Shown: positions 1 through 10,611, counted from the first letter of the stretch. The stretch: 64,000 nucleotides of DNA from Gadus chalcogrammus (GCF_026213295.1 NC_079427.1:493735-557734); one strand, 5' to 3'. Program-made: numbers and translations. Notes: generated by a model from the sequence alone, not told the origin.

Positions 1-23
1 TACTGGTCGTCATGGTGACGTAA

Positions 24-657
24 AGTAATAATAATAATACATAGCATTTATGTTGCGCTTTTCCAAATGCTCAAAGACACTTAACAATAGCAGCTAAATA
101 ATACTAAATAAAAATTAAAAAACAAAACAAAACAAACAAACAAAACCGAGATCTTTAAGGTTAAAAGCAAGGGTGAGAAAATATGTTGGCATTGAGGATG
201 TCGTTGGGGAGGGCAATCCAGAGGGGCGGGGCGGCTGCAGACCAGGCTCTGTCTCCCCAGGACCGGAGGTCGTCCTGATGGGGTGCAGGAGGTTGGCATC
301 GGTGGACCTGAGACAACGGGGAGGGGTATGGCGGTGGAGAAGGTGAGAGAGGTAGGGGTGCGCCAGGTTGTTGAGGGCGTTGAAGGTGAGTAGTATTCTG
401 AAATCAATCCGGTATTTGACGGGAAGCCAGTGGAGGTCTTGGAGGACAGGGGTGTGGACTGAGCGGTGGGTGGATGTGAGTATACGTTTTGATGAGCCAT
501 ATAGGATGGATAAGTAATGACAGTAATCAAGGCGGGATGAAATGAATGCGTGGACCCGAGTTTCGGGGGCTGAGAGTGATAGGGAAGGACGGAGACGAGT
601 GATGTTCCTGAGGTGGAAGAAGGCTGTTGTTGTCATCTGGTTTATATGGGGGAGCAA
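24..657 (-). mobile_element. L2-like LINE 3' fragment
   Basis: A minus-strand reading frame (about 657 to 115) reads like the C-terminal end of a fish L2-type non-LTR retrotransposon polymerase: FFHLRNITRLRPSLS, then AFISSRLDYCHYL, then LHWLPVKYRIDFRILL, which is the usual order downstream of the RT palm. A stretch normally found between the second and third blocks is shortened, so the copy is internally deleted as well as 5'-truncated. The plus-strand motif at about 45-85 resembles the 3' UTR of such elements, and the ATT-type tail at 25-40 fits their 3' microsatellite end. No RT catalytic motif remains; it is a dead fragment. Assignment to L2 rather than another LINE clade is by eye. Confidence 0.7.
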
Positions 658-779
658 TGAGCGGGAGTCAGAAGGCTTTCAACAGTGGCTCTGTAATACC
701 CAGCAGTGCTTGTGTATTACTGAAACATCGGTGCACCAGTTTGAATTATTGTAGCAACACAGACCTCCGCCTGAAGACT

Positions 780-1868
780 TCCAAGTTCAAGTTCAAGTTC
801 AAGTGTTTTTATTTGTCACATACAATAAATTGAAGTGAAATGTTAAAGGGTCAATGCTCCACACTGTGCAAAAATAAATAAAATAAAATGTTGAGGGTCA
901 GCGGCCCAGAGGTTACACCACCCTCCACTTTCACCACCTGGGGGCGGTCAGTAAGGAAGCTGAGCACCCAGTTGCACATTTGGGTGTTGATCCCCAGCGA
1001 CCTCATCTTGTCGATCAGGCGGAGGGGGACTATGGTATTGAAAGCTGAACTGTAATCAATGAACAGCATCCTCACATAGTTCCCCCCCCCACCATCCAGA
1101 TGAGTAAGAGTGTTGTTTAGCAGGTTGGAGATGGCATCGTCTCTGCTTCTGTTTGCTTTGTAAGCAAACTGGAGGGGGTCGAACGAGTTTGGCAGGGAGG
1201 TGCAGATGTAATTTTTCACCAGCCTTTCGAAACATTTCATCACTGCAGAGGTCAGGGCCACTGGACGGTAATCGTTCAAACATGATGGTTTACTATTTTT
1301 GGGCACCGGTACAATGATTTGTAAAAAACGATTTTTAAAGCAAGATGGGACGACAGCTTGGGCCAGGGATGTATTAAAGATCATGGTGTACACTGGAGCT
1401 AGTTGGTCAGCACAGGATTTAAGGACCCTTTCAGGGATCTGGTCAGTTCCCACTCAGGCTTTGGTCGCGGTCGGCTCTGATGAAGTGATATCCAGGTAAT
1501 TCCACAGCTGAATCCGAGATGTCAGCTTTCAGCCAGGTCTCGTGGAATACGAAAGCCGCATTCCTGTTGAAATCATTCTTTTTCCATAACGGAAGATTCA
1601 GCTCGTCGCTTTTGTTGCTGAGAGAGAGCGCACGTTGGAAAGGCAGACTGCAGGGAGAGCAGCTCGGTGGCCCCGCTTCCTCCACCTGTAGAGAGCCGGC
1701 CCTCCCCCCTGGAGGTCCGCTACGTTGGTGGACCCTTGCCGCTGAGTTTGCAGTAACATCGGCAGAATCCAGGATATCGGGGATCAAGCTTGAAGGCATT
1801 GTTCCCCTAAATTTCATGAGCATATCTCGATCGTAGCTAAGATGCATAATGCAAAAACAGCGAGACAA
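780..1868 (-). mobile_element. Rex1/CR1-like LINE, deleted copy (EN + partial RT)
   Basis: On the minus strand the frame starting near 1868 resembles the apurinic endonuclease start (LSNKSDELNLPL, FHETWLKADISDSAVELPGY, RADRD). After an internal deletion and a frame change, the frame 1453-851 gives reverse-transcriptase blocks ([53 protein letters not shown]). Motif A is visible as [10 protein letters not shown] with its catalytic Asp. The RT is cut off after the PLTL block, so the YxDD catalytic box is absent. The minus-strand 3' end carries a short tandem CTTGAA tail (plus 783-802), typical of CR1-clade LINEs. Non-functional; exact clade is uncertain. Confidence 0.75.
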
Positions 1869-1984
1869 TCAACAAACAAAATAAAAATAAAAAACAAAGC
1901 ACTGAAACCCCGCGGCTGCGCTGCCTCGTGAGAGGCACCACCTGAAACTATGAAAAGAAAAGATATGTCGGCAGAGGTGGTGTA

Positions 1985-2310
1985 AATGTCTATGGAGGGG
2001 GTGAATGTGTCTATAGAGGTGGTGTTCATGTCTATAGAGGTGGTGTTCATGTCTAAAGAGGTGGTGTACGTGTCTAAAGAGGTGGTGTTCATGTCTAAAG
2101 AGGTGGTGTACGTGTCTAAAGAGGTGGTGTACGTGTCTATAGAGGGGGTGTACGTGTCTATAGAGGGGGTGTACGTGTCTATAGAGGGGGTGTACGTGTC
2201 TATAGAGGGGGTGTACGTGTCTACAGAGGTGGTGTAAGAGTCTATAGAGTGTGCGTTTCTATAGAGGTGGTGCTCATGTCTTTAGAGGTGGTGTATGTGT
2301 CTACTATGGA
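1985..2310. repeat. 21-bp minisatellite
   Basis: About 15 copies of a 21-bp unit around gtgtctatagagggggtgta, with variants (gagg/gggg, ctaaag/ctatag). Short ORFs through it are repeat artefacts. Confidence 0.9.
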
Positions 2311-2559
2311 TGGAATCTTTCAGAAATCCCCCATAATGTGAATCTAAACTTACTAAACTTATAAATATAAGAATATGAGTCACTGAGTCCCAACCAGTGA
2401 GTGAAAAGTGAAAAGTGAAAAGTGAGTCACACTTATAATTATATCAGATCGGTCAGCGTTTTCAAAACAGGACTTTCTCTTTCATGTCAGTCAAGAGGTT
2501 AAATAAAGGCTAGGGGCGGGGCCAAAGATATTGTATGGAAACTAAAGACCTTCCACTTC

Positions 2560-3219
2560 CCTCCCCCAACCTCTCCCACTCTGTCCCGCTCGGCCCCTGG
2601 TCTCCTCTAGTCCTCCAAACCTCCCCCACTCTGTCCCCCTCGGCCCCTCGTCTCCTCTAGTCCTTCAAACCTCCCCCACTCTGTCCCCCTCGGCCCCTGG
2701 TCTCCTCTAGTCCTACAAACCTCCCCCACTCTGTCCCGCTCGGCCCCTGGTCTCCTCTAGTCCTCCAAACCTCCCCCACTCTGTCCCCCTCGGCCCCTGG
2801 TCTCCTCTAGTCCTCCAAACCTCCCCCACTCTGTCCCCCTCGGCTCCCCCGCTCCTCTAGTCCTATAAACCTCCCCCACTCTGTCCCCCTCGGCCCCTGG
2901 TCTCCTCTAGTCCTTCAAACCTCCCCCACTCTGTCCCCCTCGGCCCCTGGTCTCCTCTAGTCCTACAAACCTCCCCCACTCTGTCCCCCTCGGCCCCTGG
3001 TCTCCTCTAGTCCTTCAAACCTCCCCCACTCTGTCCCCCTCGGCCCCTGGTCTCCTCTAGTCCTTCAAACCTCCCCCACTCTGTCCCCCTCGGCGCCCCC
3101 GCTCCTCTAGTCCTCCAAACCTCCCCCACTCTGTCCCCCTCGGCCCCTGGTCTCCTCTAGTCCTTCAAACCTCCCCCACTCTGTCCCCCACGGCCCCTGG
3201 TCTCCTCTAGTCCTTCAGC
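2560..3219. repeat. 50-bp minisatellite
   Basis: Thirteen copies of a pyrimidine-rich 50-bp unit containing cctcccccactctgtccccc and ctcctctagtcct. Two copies share the variant gcgcccccgc/ctcccccgc, which suggests block duplication. Confidence 0.9.
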
Positions 3220-3289
3220 TCGGGGTTACACACCTTTTCATGGCTTCCTGCTCTGAACAAACAGGGGACGCCTGTACGCTCAACACCCT

Positions 3290-3412
3290 TGGCCCTAGAG
3301 CTCAAACACTGGCCCTAGAGCTCAAACACTGGCCCTAGAGCTCAAAACACTGGCCCTAGAGCTCAAACACTGGCCCTAGAGCTCAAAACACTGGCCCTAG
3401 AGCTCAAACACT
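3290..3412. repeat. 20-bp minisatellite, left part
   Basis: Six or seven copies of ctggccctagagctcaaaca. It belongs to the same satellite family as 4432-4860 and 10612-10850, from which it is separated by two transposon insertions. Confidence 0.9.
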
Positions 3413-4431
3413 CAGACCCTCCAGGATTTCGCGATGTTGCGCTTTGCAACTTCAACGCAACATCAACCAATCACCGCAAATTGAGGGCGGTGTCGCAATT
3501 TTAACCAATAACCGCAACTTTCCCGCAAATTTGACCAATCAGTGGCGTCGTCTTGAATTGACGTCGACACTCTACCTTCCGCCTTACTTCCGTGTTTACT
3601 ACTTCAAACGATTCAAGCATTCATGCAGCATGTCCAACGTTTCACACTTGCCCAGTTGCCCATCAAAATAACTGCGACAGATCGTGAAAAGTGGTCGGCT
3701 TAGCTCAGGAGGTAGAGCAGTTGTCTTGTAACCGAAAGGCTGCTAGTTCAATCCCCAGCTCCTCCGAGTGTTGATGTGTCCCTCAGCGCGACACTTAACC
3801 CTAACTGCTCCTGACGAGCTGGCTGTCGCCTTGCATGGTTCACTCTGCCGTCGGTGTGTCAATGTGCGTATTAAACGATGTAAGTCGCTTTGGATAAATG
3901 CGTCTGCTAAATGCCCTACTTGTAAATTGTAAAAGCAATATTCAACATGAAAGCAGGGGGAAATTATTTTGCACTGCATGCAATATTGTGGTGGAACATA
4001 AGCGGAAATCTTCCATTGATAAGCATTTTGCCACCGCGAAACATAACTACAGAACTGCAGGCAGGACGTCAGACGACGGGGCAGATCACTATGACACAGG
4101 CTGCTGCATCCAACTCAATTGCCAGCGCAGAAAGAATCAAGAATCAATTATTCATAGACCAATTCTCAGTGTTTTTGCTCTTTTAATTAATGTTTTTTTT
4201 TCAGTAATAACTTAATATTGAACAAATTGCTTGGGGAAAATTGCATTAATAACTCAATATTTAACATCAGGTAAATCACAACTTTTATCGCAGCTTTCAC
4301 TTCATCTTGCACTGTAATCGCAACAAAACATAAAAAATACTGCGACTTTCATCGCAACTTTTTGGAAAAGCTATCAGGCATTTTAGGCCGCAACAATCTC
4401 AGAAAAGGCCCGCGAAATACTGGAGGGACTG
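3413..4431. mobile_element. hAT-type DNA transposon remnant
   Basis: The ends are near-perfect terminal inverted repeats of about 21 bp: CAGACCCTCCAGGATTTCGC at the left, and at the right (read inverted) CAGTCCCTCCAGTATTTCGC. Inside, the plus frame around 3955-4050 encodes LFCTACNIVVEH followed by SIDKHFATAKH, a C2H2/BED-like zinc finger of the kind found at the N-terminus of hAT transposases. No catalytic core remains. A tRNA-derived SINE (3691-3930) is inserted just before the finger. The 8-bp flanks (caaacact and aaccctgg) do not match, so no target-site duplication is claimed; the flanks lie in a satellite and may have recombined. Confidence 0.75.
3691..3930 (+). mobile_element. tRNA-derived SINE
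   Basis: The head folds like a tRNA, with an A-box-like TTAGCTCAGGAGGTAGAGCA and a B-box-like GCTAGTTCAATCCCC; the anticodon-loop equivalent is CTTGTAA. The tail, GTCGCTTTGGATAAATGCGT followed by CTGCTAAATGCC, is a very common fish SINE/LINE 3' module. The copy sits inside the hAT element, so it inserted later than that element. A promoter-competent head does not show that it is transcribed. Confidence 0.8.
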
Positions 4432-4860
4432 AACCCTGGGCTTAGAGCTCAAACACTGTCCCTAGAGCTGAAACCCTGGGCTTAGAGCTCAAACACTGTC
4501 CCTAGAGCTGAAACCCTGGGCTTAGAGCTCAAACACTGTCCCTAGAGCTGAAACCCTGGGCTTAGAGCTCAAACACTGTCCCTAGAGCTGAAACCCTGGG
4601 CTTAGAGCTCAAACACTGTCCCTAGAGCTGAAACCCTGGGCTTAGAGCTCAAACACTGTCCCTAGAGCTGAAACACTGGGCTTAGAGCTCAAACACTGTC
4701 CCTAGAGCTGAAACCCTGGGCTTAGAGCTCAAACACTGTCCCTAGAGCTGAAACCCTGGGCTTAGAGCTCAAACACTGTCCCTAGAGCTGAAACCCTGGG
4801 CTTAGAGCTCAAACACTGTCCCTAGAGCTGAAACACTGGGCTTAGAGCTCAGACACTGGG
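4432..4860. repeat. 40-bp minisatellite, middle part
   Basis: About eleven copies of a 40-bp dimer of the 20-bp satellite unit (gggcttagagctcaaacact alternating with a gtccctagagctgaaaccct half). Its last unit is interrupted at 4860 by the BEL/Pao LTR. Confidence 0.95.
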
Positions 4861-5247
4861 TGTTGTGGCATCCAACGCGATTTCGCATGGATCCACTTTG
4901 ACGAGGGTAGATAGATTTTCAGTACGCGAGTTCCAGCTTTTATTGTACACAACTTAGGGTTTGCAACAAACACGATATAGACCACGGTCAAAAACTGTGT
5001 CCTTCTACACCCGCCAACTCATTCAAACAACCCACCACCTGTTACCTGTAAGTAAAGGTGAATCACCAAAGAGGGCGGGGCTTAGACACCCAAACGGTGC
5101 CCAACACTAAGCACCCTGTGACACAGGCTACACCAAACATCACATCAGAGTCTAGATCGCGATACTTACAATATTCCAAAATAACAGAAATTACCAAACA
5201 ATATAAATATCACAAATAAATCATAAACAGCAGAAATGGCTCCAACA
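4861..5247 (-). repeat. BEL/Pao 3' LTR
   Basis: 387 bp, starting TGTTGTGG and ending CTCCAACA on the plus strand (TG...CA on both strands). On the coding (minus) strand an AATAAA polyadenylation signal lies at plus 4939-4944. It matches the other LTR except at one position (T here, C there, near 5049) and one extra A in the run near 5070. Confidence 0.95.
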
Positions 5248-5262
5248 TCCCGGCCCCTAATT
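5248..5262 (-). other. Polypurine tract next to the 3' LTR
   Basis: On the minus strand the bases immediately 5' of the 3' LTR read caattaggggccggga, a purine-rich run in the position expected for plus-strand DNA priming. Confidence 0.6.
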
Positions 5263-5493
5263 GTCCATAATATCCAATTGACAATTATACAATAATAAAC
5301 ATGGAGCATTTCGCAATTCTTAAATGTTAAGAGTCCACACATTTTGCATAATAAAGTCCAATGAAAAATGATTCATTCTTCTTCGAAAAAAGGCTTTCAA
5401 AATCCAAAAATAATGTTATTTTCCTGTAAAGTGCAAAGAAAAGATTAATTAAGTGTCGGTGTCTACGTAAGGGTCAGTCAGAGTCAAATCAAC

Positions 5494-8400
5494 TCAGGCC
5501 TCCAGGAGAAGGCATAGTTTAGTGATGGGCCTCTCCAAGATGTAGCTCTTTGTTTTGACCTTCACTCGTCTGACATGTCCTCTGCTGTCCGGGATTGTCT
5601 CTGTCACTCTCCCCATAGGCCATGAATTGCGTGGTGATGTTTCATCCACAATCAGGACCAGGTCATCTGGCTTGAGATTCTTTCTGGCTACGTTCCACTT
5701 CTGTCTTTCCTGCATGAGAGGGAGGTACTCTTTGACAAAGCGTTTCCAGAACAGGTCAGCGATGTACTGCACCTGTCTCCATCTCCGTCTGGAATAGCAG
5801 TCATCCTTCTGAGACACTCTGGGAGGCAGCAGGGGTTTTCCTTTCAGCAGGAGCAGATGATTGGGTGTGAGGGCCTCTGGATCACGTGCACAATCATAAA
5901 CTGCAGTGAGAGGTCTATCGTTTAGGATGGTTTCTACCTCACACAGAACAGTATGCAGGCTCTCGTCATCCAACATCTGCTGTCTGACGACAGAGTAGAG
6001 GACCTTTTTGACGGTACGGATGAGTCTCTCCCATGCGCCTCCATGGTGTGAGCCGTAAGGCGGATTGAAACTCCACTTTATTCCTCTTGCTGACAAGCGC
6101 TGCTGGATCGTGTCATTATTCAAAAGAGCAAGTGACTCTCTCAGCTCACGTTCTGCTCCTACAAAGTTTGTGCCATTGTCAGAGAACATTTCTTTGACCT
6201 GACCCCTTCTGCACATGAATCTTTTCACCACACTCCGGCCCCTTTTTGCTTCTATTGGGCCAAAGTAATCAACGCCCACGTAGGTGAAGGGAGGGTGGTC
6301 CGGCTGTGTGCGGCTGAGAGGCAAGTCGGACATTTTCTGCACACTAGGGGGAGTGTGCCAACGTCTGCAGAATTTGCAGTTTTTCATGATTGTTCTGGTG
6401 GCAGAATTGGCTTTTATGACCCAGTATTTCTGGCGAAGTTTTGAAAGCATCTGGTTTCTGCCACCATGGCCTACCGAAATATGGATGTGATGGAGGAGCA
6501 GTCTGGTCAGATGGCTGTCTTTGGGTAGAATGGCCGGATGCTTGAACTCTTCCGGCATTGCCAACCTACTCAGTCTTCCGCCTACTCTCAGTACTCCATC
6601 ACAGAGGTAAGGGTCAAGTTTGAAAAGCTTGCTGCTAGCTTTAACAGTAATCTTTCCTGCTTCCAGTGCTGAGATCTCCTCCCGGAAGTGTAGTTGTTGA
6701 ACACGGCACAAGAGAGTCTCTTCAGCACGTGCAAGATCTTCAACAGACAGATGTTCCTGTGTCTGTACCTTTGGATCTTTTCCAGATACCTCAGACTGTT
6801 GGTGAGCGAGTGCTGCGGCCTTTCTCTTTCTGCTCAAATGCATGAGCAGATCCCTGAATTGCAGGAGCCTTGCTGTTGCCCTTTTGAGGCGATCCCATGA
6901 AGAGAAGTGCTGTATGAATTCAATGACCGGATCTCGTGTTTCTGTTGGAGCTGTGCCAAAGACTGCAACAGTCTTTTTGATCTCCGGGTCATCAGCAGCA
7001 AGAGAGATGGAATTCTCTGGGTATTTGGGCCAGGTTTCCTCTGGCTGTTTCAGAAAGGCTGGACCATGTAGCCATTGTTCAGACTTGTTGTTTGGCATGG
7101 TCAAGTTCTCATCCCGGAAGGGCAGTCGCATCATATAATGGCCATCTTTCTTCACAGTTGACTCATCAGCAATTTTCAAGAATTTCTTGTCTTCAAAGGA
7201 CAGTTCAGGTTGCTCCTCACAAGCCCTTTCCGGGAAGTCCAGGTTGTACTGCTTGACCAGCAGTTCCTCTAATCTTGCCACAGAGATTCTGTTGGAAGAG
7301 ACACACGTTCGGCCACGTTCATCAGTAAGTGCACCACCACTCAATGGTCCGTTGATGATCCATCCTAAGTGGGTCTTGACAGCATAAGGCCCGTCTCCTT
7401 GGCTGTGAATGATTCTCCAAGGCTCCAGTGCCCATGGGGCATTGGCACCGATAAGCAGACCTATATCTGCTTTAATGGCTGCAAGTTGAACGTCTTTTAA
7501 GTATGGCCACTTCTGCAAGTCCTTCTGTGCAACAATGTTCTCATGGCTCACTGGGATTCTGGATTGCGTGAATACTTCAGGTAAGTGCATGAAGTCTGTT
7601 CCATTAATGCTGCTCACCTCTAATCCATTCACATGGTAAGTATTCACAACTCTTTCTTGTCCCATTGTTTGTAGTAGGATTTCAGTTCTTCTGCCCTCAA
7701 CATGCAGATCTTCCATCAGCTTCTCTGTGCAGAAACATGCATTGCTTCCAGGATCGAGGAATGCGTAGGTTTGTATGAATTGGTTGCTTTTCACACTCTT
7801 TACCTTCACAGGCACAATGGCAAGCTTACAGTCAGACACACCGGCCCCAGTATGCTTCGTAGCCAATGCAACAGCAACTGAATTACTTCTGGTTTTGGTG
7901 ATGGTGGACTGCTCCACTTGGCCACTATGGCTAGTGTGGCCCTGATATGCAGAAGGCCTTTGGATTGAGGCTTGTTGTATATGGATATGCAGAATTGTCG
8001 GGTGTTTTTTCTGACATGTTTGGCAGGTCAGAAGTTTCTTGCATGCGCTACTTGTGTGACCTTTAATAAGACAAGCAAAGCACATTCCATTTTCTTTTAA
8101 GAACTGAACCTTTTCTGTATGTTGATTTGCTGCAATCTGGTGGCAGGATTCCATGAAGTGGTTTCCTTTGCAGAAGATGCATGGCTTTGTGAACACCACT
8201 CTTGAGAGGTTCTCTGGTTCTCTGGTTCCCTCCTCGCTCAGCGGTGCATGAGTTACTACTGGAGTGATTGTGGTCGCAAAGCTTTTCCTGCTCACAGTCC
8301 TCTGTTCAGGTGTTTTTAAGCTTCTAGCAGGTGACTGTTGGAGAGAGCCGAACACTGGGTCTAACAACATTCTTGACTGCCTTTCAACAAATTCCACAAC

Positions 8401-9864
8401 ATGATCAAATCTTGCTCTTCTCTGCGTGTCTTCCTGTATGTTCCATGCTTTGACTCTCCATCCTTCCTGTAGCTTGAATGGTAATTTTGACAGGATCAGC
8501 TTTAAGTTGGATGGGGTGTCAAGCTCAGACATCTCCGACAAGTCTCTGGCTACGTTACAACAGCTTCTTAAATACAGGGCATAGCTGTGCAGCTCTTTTC
8601 CGTCCTCAGCTCTAATGACATTCCATGCCAGGGCCTTCTCAATGTAGGCATTTGTGAGGCGATACGGATCTCCAAAGTGAGCATTCAGCAGACGCTTAGC
8701 TTCTACGTACCCATCATTTGCATTCATATGTAGACAGCTACGAACAAGCTCTCTTGGCTGACCAGATGTGTATTGCTCCAGGAAATAAAGACGGTCGAGG
8801 TCACTGTCTGTCTTTCTTTCCACACAATGTTCAAAAGCCTGAATAAATGGACGGTAGCTTAAAAGATCACCATTAAAAACAGGTATTTCTCTTATTGGCA
8901 GAGAGGCTTGTCTTTGTTGTTGAATGATTAAATTTGCAAGATAATTCTGTGTGTTTAGTGGACTGTGTGGCAGTCCAGGTTGCAAATCGAGAGGGGGGGT
9001 CACATGTTCATGTTCTATCCGATTACGAATCCTTGCTGGCTGGTCCACATTAACGGTGGTTGAAGTCTGTGCCTGTGCTTCTGTTTGAACCGTTAATCCA
9101 GTATTGAGATACATTGTTTTTGGTGCCTCTTCAATCATTCTCTGGAGAGGTGTTTTAGGAACAGCACCCAGTCCTGTGAATTCAGCTGGAGATTTCTCCT
9201 CATAGCTTTCCAAATATGCATTCATTCCGTCACCTGGAATGTGTGATGTAAAGTCACTAGTGGATTGAAGGTGAACACTTGAATCGTAACTTTCTAAAGC
9301 TTTCAATTTGGCATCAGCTGCAGCCATTTTAGTTTGAATATCGATCATCTCCATTCTGGTTTGGAGTTGTGCTTGCTCAAGTTCGAGAGCGTGCTTTTGC
9401 TGCAGCCCTGCTGCAGTGGCCGCAAGGGCTGCTTTCTCCACAGCTGCTTGTGCGCGCATGGATGAGAGAGAGGAGGAGGAGGTCTTTGATCCAATCCTAG
9501 ACGCACTGTCTCCGGGCGTAATTTCACTCTTTAGAGCGGTTTCTGTTTGTAAATCCAATCGTTGTGGTTCTACTTTAGAATGAGTCCACTCATCCATATG
9601 ATTTTCGTAGCTTTCAAAGTCATTTCTTTTAGGTTCATACCATTCAGTATGATCCGTCTCCTTCTCTTCCTCGGACATCAAAGCTTGAACGGATGCGTGC
9701 GCCTCCTTAACTCCACTCATTGCACATTTTAACGCAGCAATGCTCTCGCTTATTATTTCAACACCTGAGTGTCCATCAAAAAGAACCTTAGTTTCCTTCA
9801 TTTTCCTCGTGCATATTCCCAGTTTTGCACGTCGGGACGCAATTAAATCCTTTAGTTGCTTCAT
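5494..9864 (-). CDS. BEL/Pao Gag-protease-integrase polyprotein lacking RT
   Basis: An uninterrupted 1,456-codon ORF. Residues 1-190 are charged with a coiled-coil-like Ala/Gln/Glu stretch. Residues 320-500 resemble the Pao gag-like domain (DUF1759; IREIPVFNGDLLSYRPFIQA). Two CCHC knuckles lie at 562-574 and 595-608 (CFACLIKGHTSSAC). A retroviral-type aspartic protease has its active site as DPGS at 704-707 (DUF1758-like). Near residue 927 the sequence jumps from the conserved pre-RT region (LPFRDENLTMPNN) straight to WLHGPAFLKQPEETW, which in this family follows RNase H; RT and RNase H are absent. The integrase zinc finger (H1125-H1133, C1163, C1166) is present. Core residues D1199, D1229 and E1279 are visible, but D-D spacing is only 30, shorter than usual, which suggests a second in-frame deletion near 1213-1216. 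The C-terminal integrase tail is intact. It is not a host gene. Confidence 0.92.
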   Translation of the reverse strand: MKQLKDLIASRRAKLGICTRKMKETKVLFDGHSGVEIISESIAALKCAMSGVKEAHASVQALMSEEEKETDHTEWYEPKRNDFESYENHMDEWTHSKVEPQRLDLQTETALKSEITPGDSASRIGSKTSSSSLSSMRAQAAVEKAALAATAAGLQQKHALELEQAQLQTRMEMIDIQTKMAAADAKLKALESYDSSVHLQSTSDFTSHIPGDGMNAYLESYEEKSPAEFTGLGAVPKTPLQRMIEEAPKTMYLNTGLTVQTEAQAQTSTTVNVDQPARIRNRIEHEHVTPPLDLQPGLPHSPLNTQNYLANLIIQQQRQASLPIREIPVFNGDLLSYRPFIQAFEHCVERKTDSDLDRLYFLEQYTSGQPRELVRSCLHMNANDGYVEAKRLLNAHFGDPYRLTNAYIEKALAWNVIRAEDGKELHSYALYLRSCCNVARDLSEMSELDTPSNLKLILSKLPFKLQEGWRVKAWNIQEDTQRRARFDHVVEFVERQSRMLLDPVFGSLQQSPARSLKTPEQRTVSRKSFATTITPVVTHAPLSEEGTREPENLSRVVFTKPCIFCKGNHFMESCHQIAANQHTEKVQFLKENGMCFACLIKGHTSSACKKLLTCQTCQKKHPTILHIHIQQASIQRPSAYQGHTSHSGQVEQSTITKTRSNSVAVALATKHTGAGVSDCKLAIVPVKVKSVKSNQFIQTYAFLDPGSNACFCTEKLMEDLHVEGRRTEILLQTMGQERVVNTYHVNGLEVSSINGTDFMHLPEVFTQSRIPVSHENIVAQKDLQKWPYLKDVQLAAIKADIGLLIGANAPWALEPWRIIHSQGDGPYAVKTHLGWIINGPLSGGALTDERGRTCVSSNRISVARLEELLVKQYNLDFPERACEEQPELSFEDKKFLKIADESTVKKDGHYMMRLPFRDENLTMPNNKSEQWLHGPAFLKQPEETWPKYPENSISLAADDPEIKKTVAVFGTAPTETRDPVIEFIQHFSSWDRLKRATARLLQFRDLLMHLSRKRKAAALAHQQSEVSGKDPKVQTQEHLSVEDLARAEETLLCRVQQLHFREEISALEAGKITVKASSKLFKLDPYLCDGVLRVGGRLSRLAMPEEFKHPAILPKDSHLTRLLLHHIHISVGHGGRNQMLSKLRQKYWVIKANSATRTIMKNCKFCRRWHTPPSVQKMSDLPLSRTQPDHPPFTYVGVDYFGPIEAKRGRSVVKRFMCRRGQVKEMFSDNGTNFVGAERELRESLALLNNDTIQQRLSARGIKWSFNPPYGSHHGGAWERLIRTVKKVLYSVVRQQMLDDESLHTVLCEVETILNDRPLTAVYDCARDPEALTPNHLLLLKGKPLLPPRVSQKDDCYSRRRWRQVQYIADLFWKRFVKEYLPLMQERQKWNVARKNLKPDDLVLIVDETSPRNSWPMGRVTETIPDSRGHVRRVKVKTKSYILERPITKLCLLLEA

Positions 9865-10225
9865 TTTTCAATCCACGTCTTTTTCCAGGTTAAAGTCCCA
9901 CAGTTAGATTTAACTCAGTTTTAGTTATTATTTGTCGCTACTTTCAGCGATCTATTTTCAGCATTTGCAGTCAGTTTGTGAGGACAATATTTACAATCTC
10001 CTTCGGAATAGTTGGCTGTGGTTTGAATAAGGTATTTCATTTCTGTAACAAACGTTTTACTCACGGACTGCTGTAGGATGCGTCAAACAATCCTTCTAAT
10101 GCGTTGTCTTTGTATCGGCAATCCAAAACAGGCAAAGTCCTTTATTTGCGAAAGTTTGTTTCCTTGGCTCAAATCCACAGACTGACACGGAGGCTTGATC
10201 ATTGATTCGGAGAGTTTTTGACTTA

Positions 10226-10611
10226 TGTTGTGGCATCCAACGCGATTTCGCATGGATCCACTTTGACGAGGGTAGATAGATTTTCAGTACGCGAGTTCCA
10301 GCTTTTATTGTACACAACTTAGGGTTTGCAACAAACACGATATAGACCACGGTCAAAAACTGTGTCCTTCTACACCCGCCAACTCATTCAAACAACCCAC
10401 CACCTGTTACCTGCAAGTAAAGGTGAATCACCAAGAGGGCGGGGCTTAGACACCCAAACGGTGCCCAACACTAAGCACCCTGTGACACAGGCTACACCAA
10501 ACATCACATCAGAGTCTAGATCGCGATACTTACAATATTCCAAAATAACAGAAATTACCAAACAATATAAATATCACAAATAAATCATAAACAGCAGAAA
10601 TGGCTCCAACA
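10226..10611 (-). repeat. BEL/Pao 5' LTR
   Basis: 386 bp, the upstream LTR in the sense of the minus-strand coding frame. The region 9865-10225 between it and the ORF start is the presumed leader. Near identity to 4861-5247 implies recent insertion or recent gene conversion. Confidence 0.95.

Larger units (their letters stand above)
4861..10611 (-). mobile_element. BEL/Pao LTR retrotransposon, RT-less, young
   Basis: A complete LTR-to-LTR insertion of 5,751 bp, coding strand minus. The LTRs (4861-5247 and 10226-10611) differ by one substitution and one single-base indel. They are flanked by a 5-bp target-site duplication CTGGG (4856-4860 and 10612-10616). Removing the element and one CTGGG restores an uninterrupted satellite unit (cactgggcttagag). 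One ORF (9864-5494) encodes gag, protease and integrase-type regions but lacks reverse transcriptase and RNase H. No clear tRNA primer-binding site beginning with TGG was found directly inside the 5' LTR. The element probably moved using proteins supplied by an autonomous relative. Confidence 0.92.

Noticed and set aside
3691..3765. tRNA gene (Thr-like anticodon TGT)
   Set aside because: Acceptor stem does not pair and it is followed by a SINE body and tail; tRNA-derived SINE head.
3413..4431. 8-bp target-site duplication of the hAT element
   Set aside because: Flanking octamers do not match; any partial similarity is explained by the satellite.
5494..9864. Domesticated host gene
   Set aside because: Lies between two near-identical LTRs with a target duplication, so it is simply a young retrotransposon ORF.
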